Source: Gammaproteobacteria bacterium
GTDB taxonomy: Bacteria > Pseudomonadota > Gammaproteobacteria > Acidiferrobacterales > Acidiferrobacteraceae
NCBI GenBank assembly: GCA_028064935.1
Contig: JAPTWT010000250.1
Location: forward strand, 1-32,298
DNA: 32,298 nt
Direction: 5' to 3'
The position numbers and the translations under genes were made by a program. Within the stretch, counting starts at the first letter, position 1; every line of letters starts with the position of its first letter. The notes below the pieces were generated by a model. The model ran no database searches. It saw nothing but the letters and a program-made list of their open reading frames with translations, and was not told the origin of the DNA. Shown here one piece after another: positions 1-7,739 of the stretch.

Positions 1-2
1 TC

Positions 3-128
3 GTCAAGGAAGGGGTCTTCCGGGCGCAGATCATCGAGCGGGTCATGAAATACGAGGTCTTGGACCAAATCATGACCTTCATTGCGGAGCTTCCAAAAAA
101 GATCAAGGAAAATCAAGGGATTGACTAA
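3..128 (+). CDS. C-terminal fragment of an unrecognised protein
   Basis: An open frame enters from the window edge and gives 41 residues, ending KIKENQGID at a TAA at 126-128. The fragment is rich in aliphatic and charged residues and looks helical. It sits 79 bp ahead of the first CRISPR repeat on the same strand, where type I-F loci usually carry cas6f (csy4). I see no Csy4-like C-terminus, which usually ends in an aromatic VPWF-like tail, so I do not call it a cas gene. It could belong to another CRISPR-linked protein or to an unrelated gene. No function is assigned. Confidence 0.55.
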   Translation, partial: VKEGVFRAQIIERVMKYEVLDQIMTFIAELPKKIKENQGID

Positions 129-207
129 GGTTTATCAAAAGGAACCTTTTCACCGCAAAAACGTGCTATCCTGTTGATAGTGTGCTCTTTTACAATCTGG
201 GAATGCA
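129..207 (+). promoter_or_regulatory. CRISPR leader with possible extended -10 promoter
   Basis: This short stretch between the upstream stop codon and the first repeat is richer in A and T than the array, as CRISPR leaders usually are. It contains TGCTATCCT (164-172), which resembles an extended -10 element. A small inverted repeat, CTATC at 166-170 and GATAG at 176-180, surrounds CTGTT. The leader is placed at this end because the degenerate repeat lies at the opposite end of the array. No clear -35 was found, so the promoter is tentative. Confidence 0.5.
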
Positions 208-3200
208 GTTCATCGCCGCACAGGCGATTAAGAAGGGAGTATCAAACTGCACAAAGCCAATTTTTGTGTTCATCGCCGCACAGGCGATTAAGAAGACACC
301 GCCGCCGCCGCCGCGGCCCTGGCCGTCGTTCATCGCCGCACAGGCGATTAAGAAGGGTCGCTCGGCCTGCGCAGCGGCTGCTTACCGGTTCATCGCCGCA
401 CAGGCGATTAAGAAGCAGGCGAGCGCGTCCGTGACGACGCCCCAAGGGTTCATCGCCGCACAGGCGATTAAGAAGACGCAAAAAAGGGGGGCATAGCCCC
501 CCGTGAGGTTCATCGCCGCACAGGCGATTAAGAAGGTCCCGGCCGCGAGTCAGGTTTAGGAGAACGCGTTCATCGCCGCACAGGCGATTAAGAAGCTCTG
601 TTCTTGAATACCCTGGCCTACGGGCCTGTTCATCGCCGCACAGGCGATTAAGAAGCTCGGTGTCCTGCATGCGCCGTTGCTCGCCCCGTTCATCGCCGCA
701 CAGGCGATTAAGAAGCGGATGGAAAATCACGCGGCCACAGCCTGCGCGTTCATCGCCGCACAGGCGATTAAGAAGCGGCCAAAGTCTCGCTGTAGCTGCC
801 TGCGGGGGTTCATCGCCGCACAGGCGATTAAGAAGGTACCGGCCCCGGGGAGAAGCGCATCGATCGCGTTCATCGCCGCACAGGCGATTAAGAAGTACCC
901 CCCCACCAGACCCCCCCGCCGCTATGCGTTCATCGCCGCACAGGCGATTAAGAAGCGGATGCTCGCCATGGAGCGATCGCCTAAGGCGTTCATCGCCGCA
1001 CAGGCGATTAAGAAGGGTGACGCCCAGCGCGGCGGGGGTCCAACCCCGTTCATCGCCGCACAGGCGATTAAGAAGAAACGTGGAGGGGCGGAATACCCCT
1101 CCCACACGTTCATCGCCGCACAGGCGATTAAGAAGGTACCCCTACCCCCCTTACCCCCACCATCCACGTTCATCGCCGCACAGGCGATTAAGAAGAGCGC
1201 CCGCCGGTTCATGTCCCCGGCGCTCGTGTTCATCGCCGCACAGGCGATTAAGAAGGGACGGGTCCACCACGACTTGTAGTCGGCTGGGTTCATCGCCGCA
1301 CAGGCGATTAAGAAGCATCATTTTTTTGTTCTTGTGTCCGCGTCCCCGTTCATCGCCGCACAGGCGATTAAGAAGGTCCGGGTTGTTGTGGGCCGGGAAG
1401 CCGGAAAGTTCATCGCCGCACAGGCGATTAAGAAGACTCTGGAGCGCCGGAAGGCGCCAGAATTTCGGTTCATCGCCGCACAGGCGATTAAGAAGGCAAT
1501 GTCCGCGACAGTCCCGAGGCCCGGCGCGTTCATCGCCGCACAGGCGATTAAGAAGAACGTCCTGCGGTATAGAGGGGGTTGTCCATGGTTCATCGCCGCA
1601 CAGGCGATTAAGAAGAAACAATGTCGCGAGGGAGCGCGGCAGGGTGCGTTCATCGCCGCACAGGCGATTAAGAAGTGCGGTATGAGTGTCGGCCCGGGCG
1701 AGGCGCGGTTCATCGCCGCACAGGCGATTAAGAAGTTCTCGAAAAGCTAGCCCCGGACGACCGCGTTGTTCATCGCCGCACAGGCGATTAAGAAGTGCGA
1801 TAGCTGCGTCTTGCCCTCGCGCGTCGCGTTCATCGCCGCACAGGCGATTAAGAAGAATAGCGACTCAAAAAAAACGAGAGAAGACTAGTTCATCGCCGCA
1901 CAGGCGATTAAGAAGACCCAGAGGGGTTCAAGCCTCAACAATCCGCAGTTCATCGCCGCACAGGCGATTAAGAAGAGTGGCGGCGTCAGCCGCGGGCATC
2001 TCGGCTAGTTCATCGCCGCACAGGCGATTAAGAAGTTGGGAATGGCGAGATCCATGCGGCGATAGAGGTTCATCGCCGCACAGGCGATTAAGAAGCTCTC
2101 GCGCTCTTTTTCGCGCGGCGGCGGGGCGTTCATCGCCGCACAGGCGATTAAGAAGCGCGGGGATGCGGGGGCCGACAAAAATGTCGGGTTCATCGCCGCA
2201 CAGGCGATTAAGAAGCACTCGCCGGTTTCTGCGTTCGTGTGCTGCGCGTTCATCGCCGCACAGGCGATTAAGAAGCACCGGGCGCTTTGGGGCACTTGCT
2301 CGAAGACGTTCATCGCCGCACAGGCGATTAAGAAGTGCCCGCCGCCGAGTTGCGCGCCTTGCCCGCCGTTCATCGCCGCACAGGCGATTAAGAAGGACTG
2401 GGATGTAGTCGGCGTCATGTTTGGGAAGTTCATCGCCGCACAGGCGATTAAGAAGGAGCAAGAAGCTCTTTGACGAGACCCCGCGTGGTTCATCGCCGCA
2501 CAGGCGATTAAGAAGTGTGGCGGTGGCCAAGATGCGTGGTGGCCAAGGTTCATCGCCGCACAGGCGATTAAGAAGTTTGACAAGCCCAAAGAACAAAGCC
2601 TCGGCGCGTTCATCGCCGCACAGGCGATTAAGAAGGCGAAGACCAAGGCGCGGACTCCACCTTTCGTGTTCATCGCCGCACAGGCGATTAAGAAGAGCGC
2701 AATCTCTTGCGGTTCCGCTTTTTGCACGTTCATCGCCGCACAGGCGATTAAGAAGCGCGCACCCTGGGCCCATATCGGCTCGCCGTGGTTCATCGCCGCA
2801 CAGGCGATTAAGAAGTTCGCCGTCTGGCAAGGAGATCGCCGCCGCCCGTTCATCGCCGCACAGGCGATTAAGAAGATATCGAAACGCGATCGCGGAGGCG
2901 CGGGGCTGTTCATCGCCGCACAGGCGATTAAGAAGAGAAGGCATGTCGGCGGGCGTGGTGAAGGCTAGTTCATCGCCGCACAGGCGATTAAGAAGACATT
3001 TGTTGAGCGTTCCGGCCCGGACGGTAAGTTCATCGCCGCACAGGCGATTAAGAAGCTAGGGATTCCATGCCCCAGGCGGTACGGGCGGTTCATCGCCGCA
3101 CAGGCGATTAAGAAGGCGAAGACCAAGGCGCGGACTCCACCTTTCGTGTTCATCGCCGCACAGGCGATTAAGAAGAGCGCAATCTCTTGCGGTTCCGCTT

Positions 3201-3535
3201 TTTGCACGTTCATCGCCGCACAGGCGATTAAGAAGTTTAGGGGCCGAGGCCCCATGGTTGGTTAGGTGTTCATCGCCGCACAGGCGATTAAGAAGCGGAC
3301 GTGTCGGCGATCCACCCGCCTCCATGCGTTCATCGCCGCACAGGCGATTAAGAAGCGGCGGGGGGCGTGTGTTTTCAGCTACACCCCGTTCATCGCCGCA
3401 CAGGCGATTAAGAAGGCTATGACCAGGCGACCGGCAAAGAAGCCGCAGTTCATCGCCGCACAGGCGATTAAGAAGGTTGGGAATCCCGAAGAGCTGATTA
3501 AGGATGCGTTCATCGCCGCACAGGCGATCAAGAAA
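208..3535 (+). CRISPR. CRISPR array, type I-F-like repeats, 56 repeats and 55 spacers
   Basis: A 28-bp repeat recurs every 60 bp from 208 to 3508, so every spacer is 32 nt. It begins GTTCATCGCC and ends GATTAAGAAG, with a 6-bp stem (ATCGCC and GGCGAT) around a 5-nt GCACA loop. Length, 32-nt spacers, hairpin geometry and the TAAGAA(A/G) end match type I-F (Cas6f/Csy4-processed) repeats. The first 55 copies look identical. The last (3508-3535) differs at two positions, GATCAAG in place of GATTAAG and a final A in place of G, which marks the distal, oldest end and puts the leader at 129-207. Spacers 41 and 42 (2636-2667, 2696-2727) recur in order as spacers 49 and 50 (3116-3147, 3176-3207). Several spacers contain strong hairpins. 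No cas gene lies within the window. I saw no long spacer match elsewhere in the window, but this was read by eye. Confidence 0.98.
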
Positions 3536-3537
3536 TG

Positions 3538-3575
3538 GGGGTGGTCGCAGTTTGCGACCACCCCGAGCGGTTTTA
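3538..3575 (+). terminator. Rho-independent terminator after the CRISPR array
   Basis: A perfect 12-bp stem is formed by GGGGTGGTCGCA (3538-3549) and its complement (3553-3564) with a 3-nt loop. It is followed on the plus strand by GAGCGG and TTTTATCTTT. It lies 2 bp after the last repeat and 18 bp before the 3' end of the convergent HipA-like gene, so it probably ends the array transcript. The minus strand lacks a T-tract after the stem, so action in that direction is less certain. Confidence 0.8.
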
Positions 3576-3592
3576 TCTTTGTGCAGGCAACC

Positions 3593-5521
3593 TCACGACA
3601 ACACCAACCCCCCGCCATTCCCCTCCTCGACATAGGTCGATTCCAACGAATCCGGCGCCGGGTCTGCCCGCATCTCGAGCATCGCCTGCACCCGTTGCGC
3701 GGAAATCCGCGCCGCGCGGTCGAGGATATCCTGCACCCGTTCACGGTATCCCCCCGTCAATCCGGGGATCCCCCGCTGCGCCGTCACCGCAAGGCTCTCT
3801 TGCACCTTCTGCGCGATGTCCACCGCCCGCTTGACCGCGTCATCCCCCGGCAATCCCAGGTAACTCCCCCAGTCGCGCCATATCCCGCGGGAGAACTCGT
3901 CCGTGTGTCCCTCGATGGGCAAAGCCATCCTTTTATGCGCGAGTTTGGGAAGACCCACCACGGGCACCGTGTCGTACCCAGGGGCGATCCGGGTCACCCA
4001 CCGCCTTCCGCCTTTCGGGCACTCCCGGAGGATGGACAGGTTCTTCCCGTGGAAATCGGTGTCTCCCATGGCCCACGCGGCGACCGTGCGCTCAAAGAAG
4101 CGCCAGGCGTCGACCTGGGAGTCCACCCCCATCCGCAGACAGGCCTGCCAGAGTTGGCGGAAGGTCACGCTGTATTTCCTCTGAGAGTGGAGCCCCATGA
4201 CGGCCATGCCGTCCAGGGCATACCCGTACACATCCGTGCGTCCCTCCTTCGGGATATCGAAGCGCTCCGAAAGCAGGGCCGTGGAGAGCCCGTCCTTGGA
4301 CACGACCAGGGCATACTCGGGGGTATCGATGCCCGCCGCGCGACAGGCGTTCTGTCCGGCCCACTCCAGGACCGACATACCCGCCAAGAGATGATTGATC
4401 TTTTGGGGATCCGGTTTGACCAGCAGCGTGAACGGGGTGAACCCGTCGCTCAACCGGAGTTGCCCGTGACTATTCAGGTAGCCCGGCACCTTCGCCTGCA
4501 TCCCGGAGATGCGCGGCATGAGAGGGTCGTTCTGGACCGCGGATTCGATGGCATCGACGTCAAAGATGTTCTGCAGCAACACCCCCGTGAAGATCCCATC
4601 CTTTTGGTGGCGGGCGAGGTCGCCCCCGGGCGGGATCGTATGGAAGATGGGGGCCACATTCCCCATGGTGAAGCTCATGACCCGCCTGGGCTCTTTGAAG
4701 AAATTGCGGACCGGATCGTGGTTGGTAAAATAGTTCTCGTCCTTGGCCTCCGGCAAGAGAGAGTCCAAGAAGGTCTCCCCCGCATCCTCGGTATGGGTGG
4801 GCAGGATCCCCGTGGGGAGCCCGTTGAGGGCCTCTTTCAACCGCCACGCCACGCCGTCATAGACGATATTGCCGACCTTGACATCCTGGAGGAGCATGGG
4901 GAACTGCTCCAAGGCCGCCAGGGGGGTCATCCCGCTAGGGACGGCGCGGACCCGCCACCCCGCCTCGACGGCGGGCAACATGGGTTCGCTGGCCTCCAGA
5001 TACGAGCGCTCGGCGGCGCCGAGGCCGTCCAAGAGTTGCAGGAGGTCGGCCGGGGCGGGGGCCGCCTCCGGACAATGAATGGCATCCCGAATGATCTGGA
5101 TGCGACCCGGGATACGCACGGGGAAATGGATGCCAGGCGAGATCTCGACCATCTTGCCCGTGGGGACCTGGTAGCCCTTGGGCGTGGGAAACAAGACGGC
5201 ATCGATCCCTGGGGCCAACGGGCGCGTGCGACGGCTGGTCACGCCGCTGTTGTAGATGAACACCTGGCCCTCGTCGTTCATGGGGGAGAGCCCCTTCGAG
5301 ACGCGCCGGGCCGACTCGCCTATCAGGATGGTGTCTGGGTACCGATAGGCCAGGAGGGCCAGGGCGTAGGGGGAAAGTTCCGCCCGATCGGGTTCGGATG
5401 TGGGGAAGCTGGGCGGGTCGTTCTCGTAGTAGACCCCGCGGGCGATGGGGACTAAGAGGCCCTTTTTAACCAAGCTGTACGCCTCTTTTTTGCTGAATCC
5501 GGGATAGATAAAACGGAGCAT
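3593..5521 (-). CDS. HipA-family kinase with N-terminal AbiEi-like winged-helix region
   Basis: The 642-residue product is longer than the usual ~440 of HipA. Residues ~1-60 resemble the AbiEi-type antitoxin winged helix (LVKKGLLVPIARGVYY), and ~60-180 resemble the rest of that fold. From ~215 the sequence becomes HipA-like: ISGMQAK (338-344) fits the HipA (S/P)G(A/V)QPK loop, GDTDFHGKNL (486-495) is the catalytic loop with D489 and N494, and YDTVP (516-520) carries the metal-binding Asp. HipA enzymes are Ser/Thr kinases that inhibit translation or growth and are normally neutralised by a HipB partner. No hipB adjoins this gene, so the N-terminal region may supply DNA binding or self-neutralisation (inference). 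The start has a GGGGG ribosome site at 5527-5531. A TATACT -10 (5550-5555) and TCGTGAC sites lie upstream, consistent with autoregulation. The gene converges on the CRISPR array. Confidence 0.85.
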   Translation of the reverse strand: MLRFIYPGFSKKEAYSLVKKGLLVPIARGVYYENDPPSFPTSEPDRAELSPYALALLAYRYPDTILIGESARRVSKGLSPMNDEGQVFIYNSGVTSRRTRPLAPGIDAVLFPTPKGYQVPTGKMVEISPGIHFPVRIPGRIQIIRDAIHCPEAAPAPADLLQLLDGLGAAERSYLEASEPMLPAVEAGWRVRAVPSGMTPLAALEQFPMLLQDVKVGNIVYDGVAWRLKEALNGLPTGILPTHTEDAGETFLDSLLPEAKDENYFTNHDPVRNFFKEPRRVMSFTMGNVAPIFHTIPPGGDLARHQKDGIFTGVLLQNIFDVDAIESAVQNDPLMPRISGMQAKVPGYLNSHGQLRLSDGFTPFTLLVKPDPQKINHLLAGMSVLEWAGQNACRAAGIDTPEYALVVSKDGLSTALLSERFDIPKEGRTDVYGYALDGMAVMGLHSQRKYSVTFRQLWQACLRMGVDSQVDAWRFFERTVAAWAMGDTDFHGKNLSILRECPKGGRRWVTRIAPGYDTVPVVGLPKLAHKRMALPIEGHTDEFSRGIWRDWGSYLGLPGDDAVKRAVDIAQKVQESLAVTAQRGIPGLTGGYRERVQDILDRAARISAQRVQAMLEMRADPAPDSLESTYVEEGNGGGLVLS

Positions 5522-5549
5522 GAAGACCCCCTTATGGACGTTCGCAACG

Positions 5550-5600
5550 AGTATAGAGAAGGATTGTCACGAAAGCGAGACACAGGAACTATCGTGACGG
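5550..5600 (-). promoter_or_regulatory. Promoter and TCGTGAC sites of the AbiEi-HipA gene
   Basis: On the minus strand, TATACT (5555-5550) is a good -10 about 30 bp before the start codon, without a clear -35. The heptamer TCGTGAC lies just upstream on the minus strand (5572-5566). A second copy is on the plus strand (5592-5598) within ACTATCGTGACGG (5588-5600). The same 13-mer recurs at 5713-5725. Repressor sites placed across a weak promoter fit autoregulation by the gene's own winged-helix region, which is inference. Confidence 0.5.
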
Positions 5601-5621
5601 CCATTGGATACAAGCTATCTT

Positions 5622-5689
5622 GTGGGAATTTTTCTAAAAAATGAATAAAAAACAATATCTTACAAAGAACTTGCGGAAAAAATTCCCAC
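5622..5689. repeat. 12-bp inverted repeat flanking an AT-rich island
   Basis: GTGGGAATTTTT (5622-5633) is exactly complementary to AAAAATTCCCAC (5678-5689). The 44 bp between them are strikingly A-rich compared with the surrounding GC-rich DNA. The element could be a structured transcript end, a replication or partition site, or a protein-binding region. Nothing here encodes a recognisable protein. Confidence 0.75.
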
Positions 5690-5712
5690 GGATAATTGGT
5701 GATAAAATGAGG

Positions 5713-5740
5713 ACTATCGTGACGGATCCGTCAGGATAGT
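5713..5740. promoter_or_regulatory. 28-bp near-perfect palindrome centred on GGATCC
   Basis: The left half is ACTATCGTGACGGA and the right half TCCGTCAGGATAGT. The halves are reverse complements apart from one mismatched pair. The left half repeats the 13-mer at 5588-5600. This is the classic form of a dimeric operator. It lies about 190 bp upstream of the AbiEi-HipA start and 217 bp upstream of nrdB, so it could regulate either or both. Confidence 0.7.
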
Positions 5741-5751
5741 TATCAAGGTGC

Positions 5752-5840
5752 GCCACTACAAAAGGGTGGGGTTGACCCGCGGAAATGGTGTCGGAAGACC
5801 ACTTATTGAGAAAAAAAGGCGGCCCTCCATGGGTAGTGGC
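5752..5840. repeat. Long-range 8-bp inverted repeat in the intergenic region
   Basis: GCCACTAC (5752-5759) is perfectly complementary to GTAGTGGC (5833-5840). Inside lies an A7 run followed by GGCGGC, which partly pairs with GCCGCTTTTT at 5857-5866. Together these suggest a structured RNA or terminator in the nrdB upstream region. No open frame of note was found in this segment. Confidence 0.45.
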
Positions 5841-5870
5841 CTAGCTTGCGTCAACGCCGCTTTTTCGTGC

Positions 5871-5918
5871 TAGAATCACTCTTATAACACACACCGAACA
5901 AACCCATCCTGATGGGTT
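5871..5918 (+). promoter_or_regulatory. Possible nrdB promoter -10 and 5'-leader hairpin
   Basis: TAGAAT (5871-5876) resembles a -10 element; a TTGCGT 19 bp upstream (5846-5851) is a poor -35. Downstream, AACCCATC (5901-5908) pairs perfectly with GATGGGTT (5911-5918) around a 2-nt loop, followed by TGTTTGCTT. This could be a leader hairpin or a weak attenuator ahead of nrdB. The hairpin contains an in-frame ATG at 5912, which makes that codon an unlikely start. Confidence 0.4.
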
Positions 5919-5956
5919 GTTTGCTTCCGCTTATTGCGTTTTTCGAGGATAACGCC

Positions 5957-7057
5957 ATGCCCCGTTCCATCATGCGTCTGAAAACCCCTCTCGAACCCTT
6001 ACCGCCGATCCGCGCCAGCGACAAACGGGTCGTCCGTGGGCCCAGCAGTATAGGGCGGCCCCAGCATGTCAGCGACGTAAACCAGTTGGCCCCCTTCAAG
6101 TACCCATGGGCTTGGGATACCTACCTGCGCGCACAAAACAATCGGTGGTTGCCGACCGAGGTGGGTATGGGGCAGGACATCCTGACCTTCAAGACCAAGC
6201 TGTCCGAGGCCGACCGCCACACCTACCTCAATACCCTCTCGTTTCTCTCCACGGCTGACATCATGGCGATGCGCAATATTGGATTGGCGATCATGGAGAA
6301 GGTTACGGCCCCAGAGATTACGATCTACCAAAGCCTGCAAGTCCAAGAGGAAGGCATCCACACCTGGACCTACCAACACTGCATCGAGTCCCTAAACCTC
6401 GATCAAGGCGAAATCTACAATCGTTACCGAGTCATCCCCGAGATCCACCAAAAGATCGCGATCGCCAATGAGCGCCTGCATTCCGTGCTGCGCGCCGACA
6501 TCGACTTGACGGATCGCGACTCCCTGCATGATTTTTTGATGGCTTACAGCTTCTTCGCGGCGGTCTTCGAGGGGGCGTGGTTCTATAATGGGTTCACCCC
6601 GGTTTTTGCCTTGGCCCGCCGTGGCTTGATGACCAATACCGCGGAGCAGTTTCAGTACATCCTGCGCGACGAGGTCGAGCACGCCAAGTTCGGGATCAAC
6701 GTGGTCAATGAGATCGTCAAGGAGGAAGGGGTTGCTCTCGACCCCAAGGCCTTCCAGCAGATGTGGGAGGAGTGCGAGGCCGCCGAAGATGACTATATTC
6801 GTTACGTCCTCCCCGTGCCGATGGTGGGGTATTCCGCCAGCCAGCATATCGAACAGTTCCGGTATCTGGCGAACGTCCGTTCTCGGGCCCTGAACATGAA
6901 AGAGCCATTCCCTGGCGCCCAGAACATATTGACCTGGCTCGAGGAGATGTCGGGCGGAACCCGTAAAGAGAAGAATTTTTTTGAGACCCGCGTGACGGAG
7001 TACCAGTCCGGCGGCAGCTTGAATTGGGATGATGATCCCGCCACACCGGCACCTTAA
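5957..7057 (+). CDS. nrdB: Class Ia-type ribonucleotide reductase beta subunit (R2)
   Basis: The 366-residue product is the diiron-tyrosyl subunit of aerobic ribonucleotide reductase, which generates the radical used by NrdA to make dNTPs. By alignment from memory to E. coli R2, the metal ligands are D101, E132, H135, E205, E239 and H242. The radical tyrosine is Y139, four residues after H135 as in E. coli (H118 to Y122), so it is not a Phe-type (class Ic) enzyme. The C-terminus keeps the acidic, aromatic-containing tail (GGSLNWDDD) of R2 proteins that docks on R1. The chosen start has GAGGAT 6 bp upstream; an in-frame ATG at 5912 would add 15 residues but sits in a hairpin. No nrdA is present. 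An isolated small subunit among toxin-antitoxin and mobile genes suggests a mobile-element copy that serves a host or distant NrdA. Confidence 0.93.
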   Translation: MPRSIMRLKTPLEPLPPIRASDKRVVRGPSSIGRPQHVSDVNQLAPFKYPWAWDTYLRAQNNRWLPTEVGMGQDILTFKTKLSEADRHTYLNTLSFLSTADIMAMRNIGLAIMEKVTAPEITIYQSLQVQEEGIHTWTYQHCIESLNLDQGEIYNRYRVIPEIHQKIAIANERLHSVLRADIDLTDRDSLHDFLMAYSFFAAVFEGAWFYNGFTPVFALARRGLMTNTAEQFQYILRDEVEHAKFGINVVNEIVKEEGVALDPKAFQQMWEECEAAEDDYIRYVLPVPMVGYSASQHIEQFRYLANVRSRALNMKEPFPGAQNILTWLEEMSGGTRKEKNFFETRVTEYQSGGSLNWDDDPATPAP

Positions 7058-7072
7058 TGGGGGGCGTTCGTT

Positions 7073-7720
7073 ATGTTAAATATCGTTCATCGGGCTATCG
7101 GACCCAAACCCACGCCTCGCCCGCCAGGGGTCTTTGCGTATCATATCCTTGACTGCGGCGACGCCGGTCAGTGTCGGGTCTCCCTGGTCGCCAGCACCGA
7201 GGATGGGCGATCCCATCAACACCGTCTGGATTGCCTCATCCACCGGGAACCGCTGGCTGCGGAGGGGGAGCCCCCGGTCGCGGTTTATGCCGCCGAGGAT
7301 GGTTCCTTGCTGCGCTCCACGGGGCCTTGCCCTGTGACCGTGGAGGATCTGCGCGCATGCCAGATGATCGGGCCATTCCAAGTAAAAATCGGGGTCCAAG
7401 GCGGGGTAGCCTTTGTGGAGGATTGCCCTTTCTGGTCTCGGGTGGCGATCTTCGATTGGGACGAAGATGAAGCGGATCGATCCCCGTTGCCGGTGAGCTG
7501 GCAAGACCTGGCGGCTCGGGCCGACATTCCCGTTAAGGATACCTCCCCGGATGCCCCCTCCATCACGGGGGATCGTGTTGTTGTCAGCGTGCTGGGTGGG
7601 GTTGCCGATTGGTGGGCGGACCCGTCTTTTGATGTCAATATCAGGGATTACGACAATGATCCGGATATAGATGAGGACGAGGACGCGGATACGGAAGATG
7701 CGCGGCCGTCACACCCATAA
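7073..7720 (+). CDS. Acidic hypothetical protein
   Basis: The 215-residue product is not recognised. The tail, from about residue 185, is strongly acidic (Asp/Glu repeats such as DNDPDIDEDEDADTED) and probably disordered. The middle contains FWSRVAIFDWDEDEAD and a WADPSFDVNI segment. There is no signal peptide or membrane segment. It starts 15 bp after the nrdB stop with a G-rich ribosome site (GGGGGG at about 7058-7064), so it may be co-transcribed with nrdB. It lies 19 bp before hipB. Acidic tails occur in DNA-mimic and anti-restriction proteins, but nothing else here supports that role. Confidence 0.75.
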   Translation: MLNIVHRAIGPKPTPRPPGVFAYHILDCGDAGQCRVSLVASTEDGRSHQHRLDCLIHREPLAAEGEPPVAVYAAEDGSLLRSTGPCPVTVEDLRACQMIGPFQVKIGVQGGVAFVEDCPFWSRVAIFDWDEDEADRSPLPVSWQDLAARADIPVKDTSPDAPSITGDRVVVSVLGGVADWWADPSFDVNIRDYDNDPDIDEDEDADTEDARPSHP

Positions 7721-7739
7721 ACTCGTTTGGAGGTCTACC

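Noticed and set aside
3..128. Assignment of the upstream fragment as Csy4/Cas6f
   Set aside because: The position fits, but the residues do not resemble the Csy4 C-terminus.
174..3325. Long open frames within the CRISPR array on both strands, with repeated SSPHRRLR, FIAAQAIKK, LLNRLCGDE and FLIACAAMN units
   Set aside because: They are translations of the 28-bp repeat in different frames. A 60-bp unit (20 codons) without a stop in the repeat gives artificial periodic proteins.
3266..5455. A 729-residue plus-strand frame across the array end and the HipA-like gene
   Set aside because: It begins in CRISPR repeats, passes through the terminator and is antisense to a gene with clear kinase motifs.
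5912..5956. Upstream ATG giving a 381-residue NrdB
   Set aside because: The codon is inside a hairpin, and the ATG at 5957 has a well-spaced GAGGAT.
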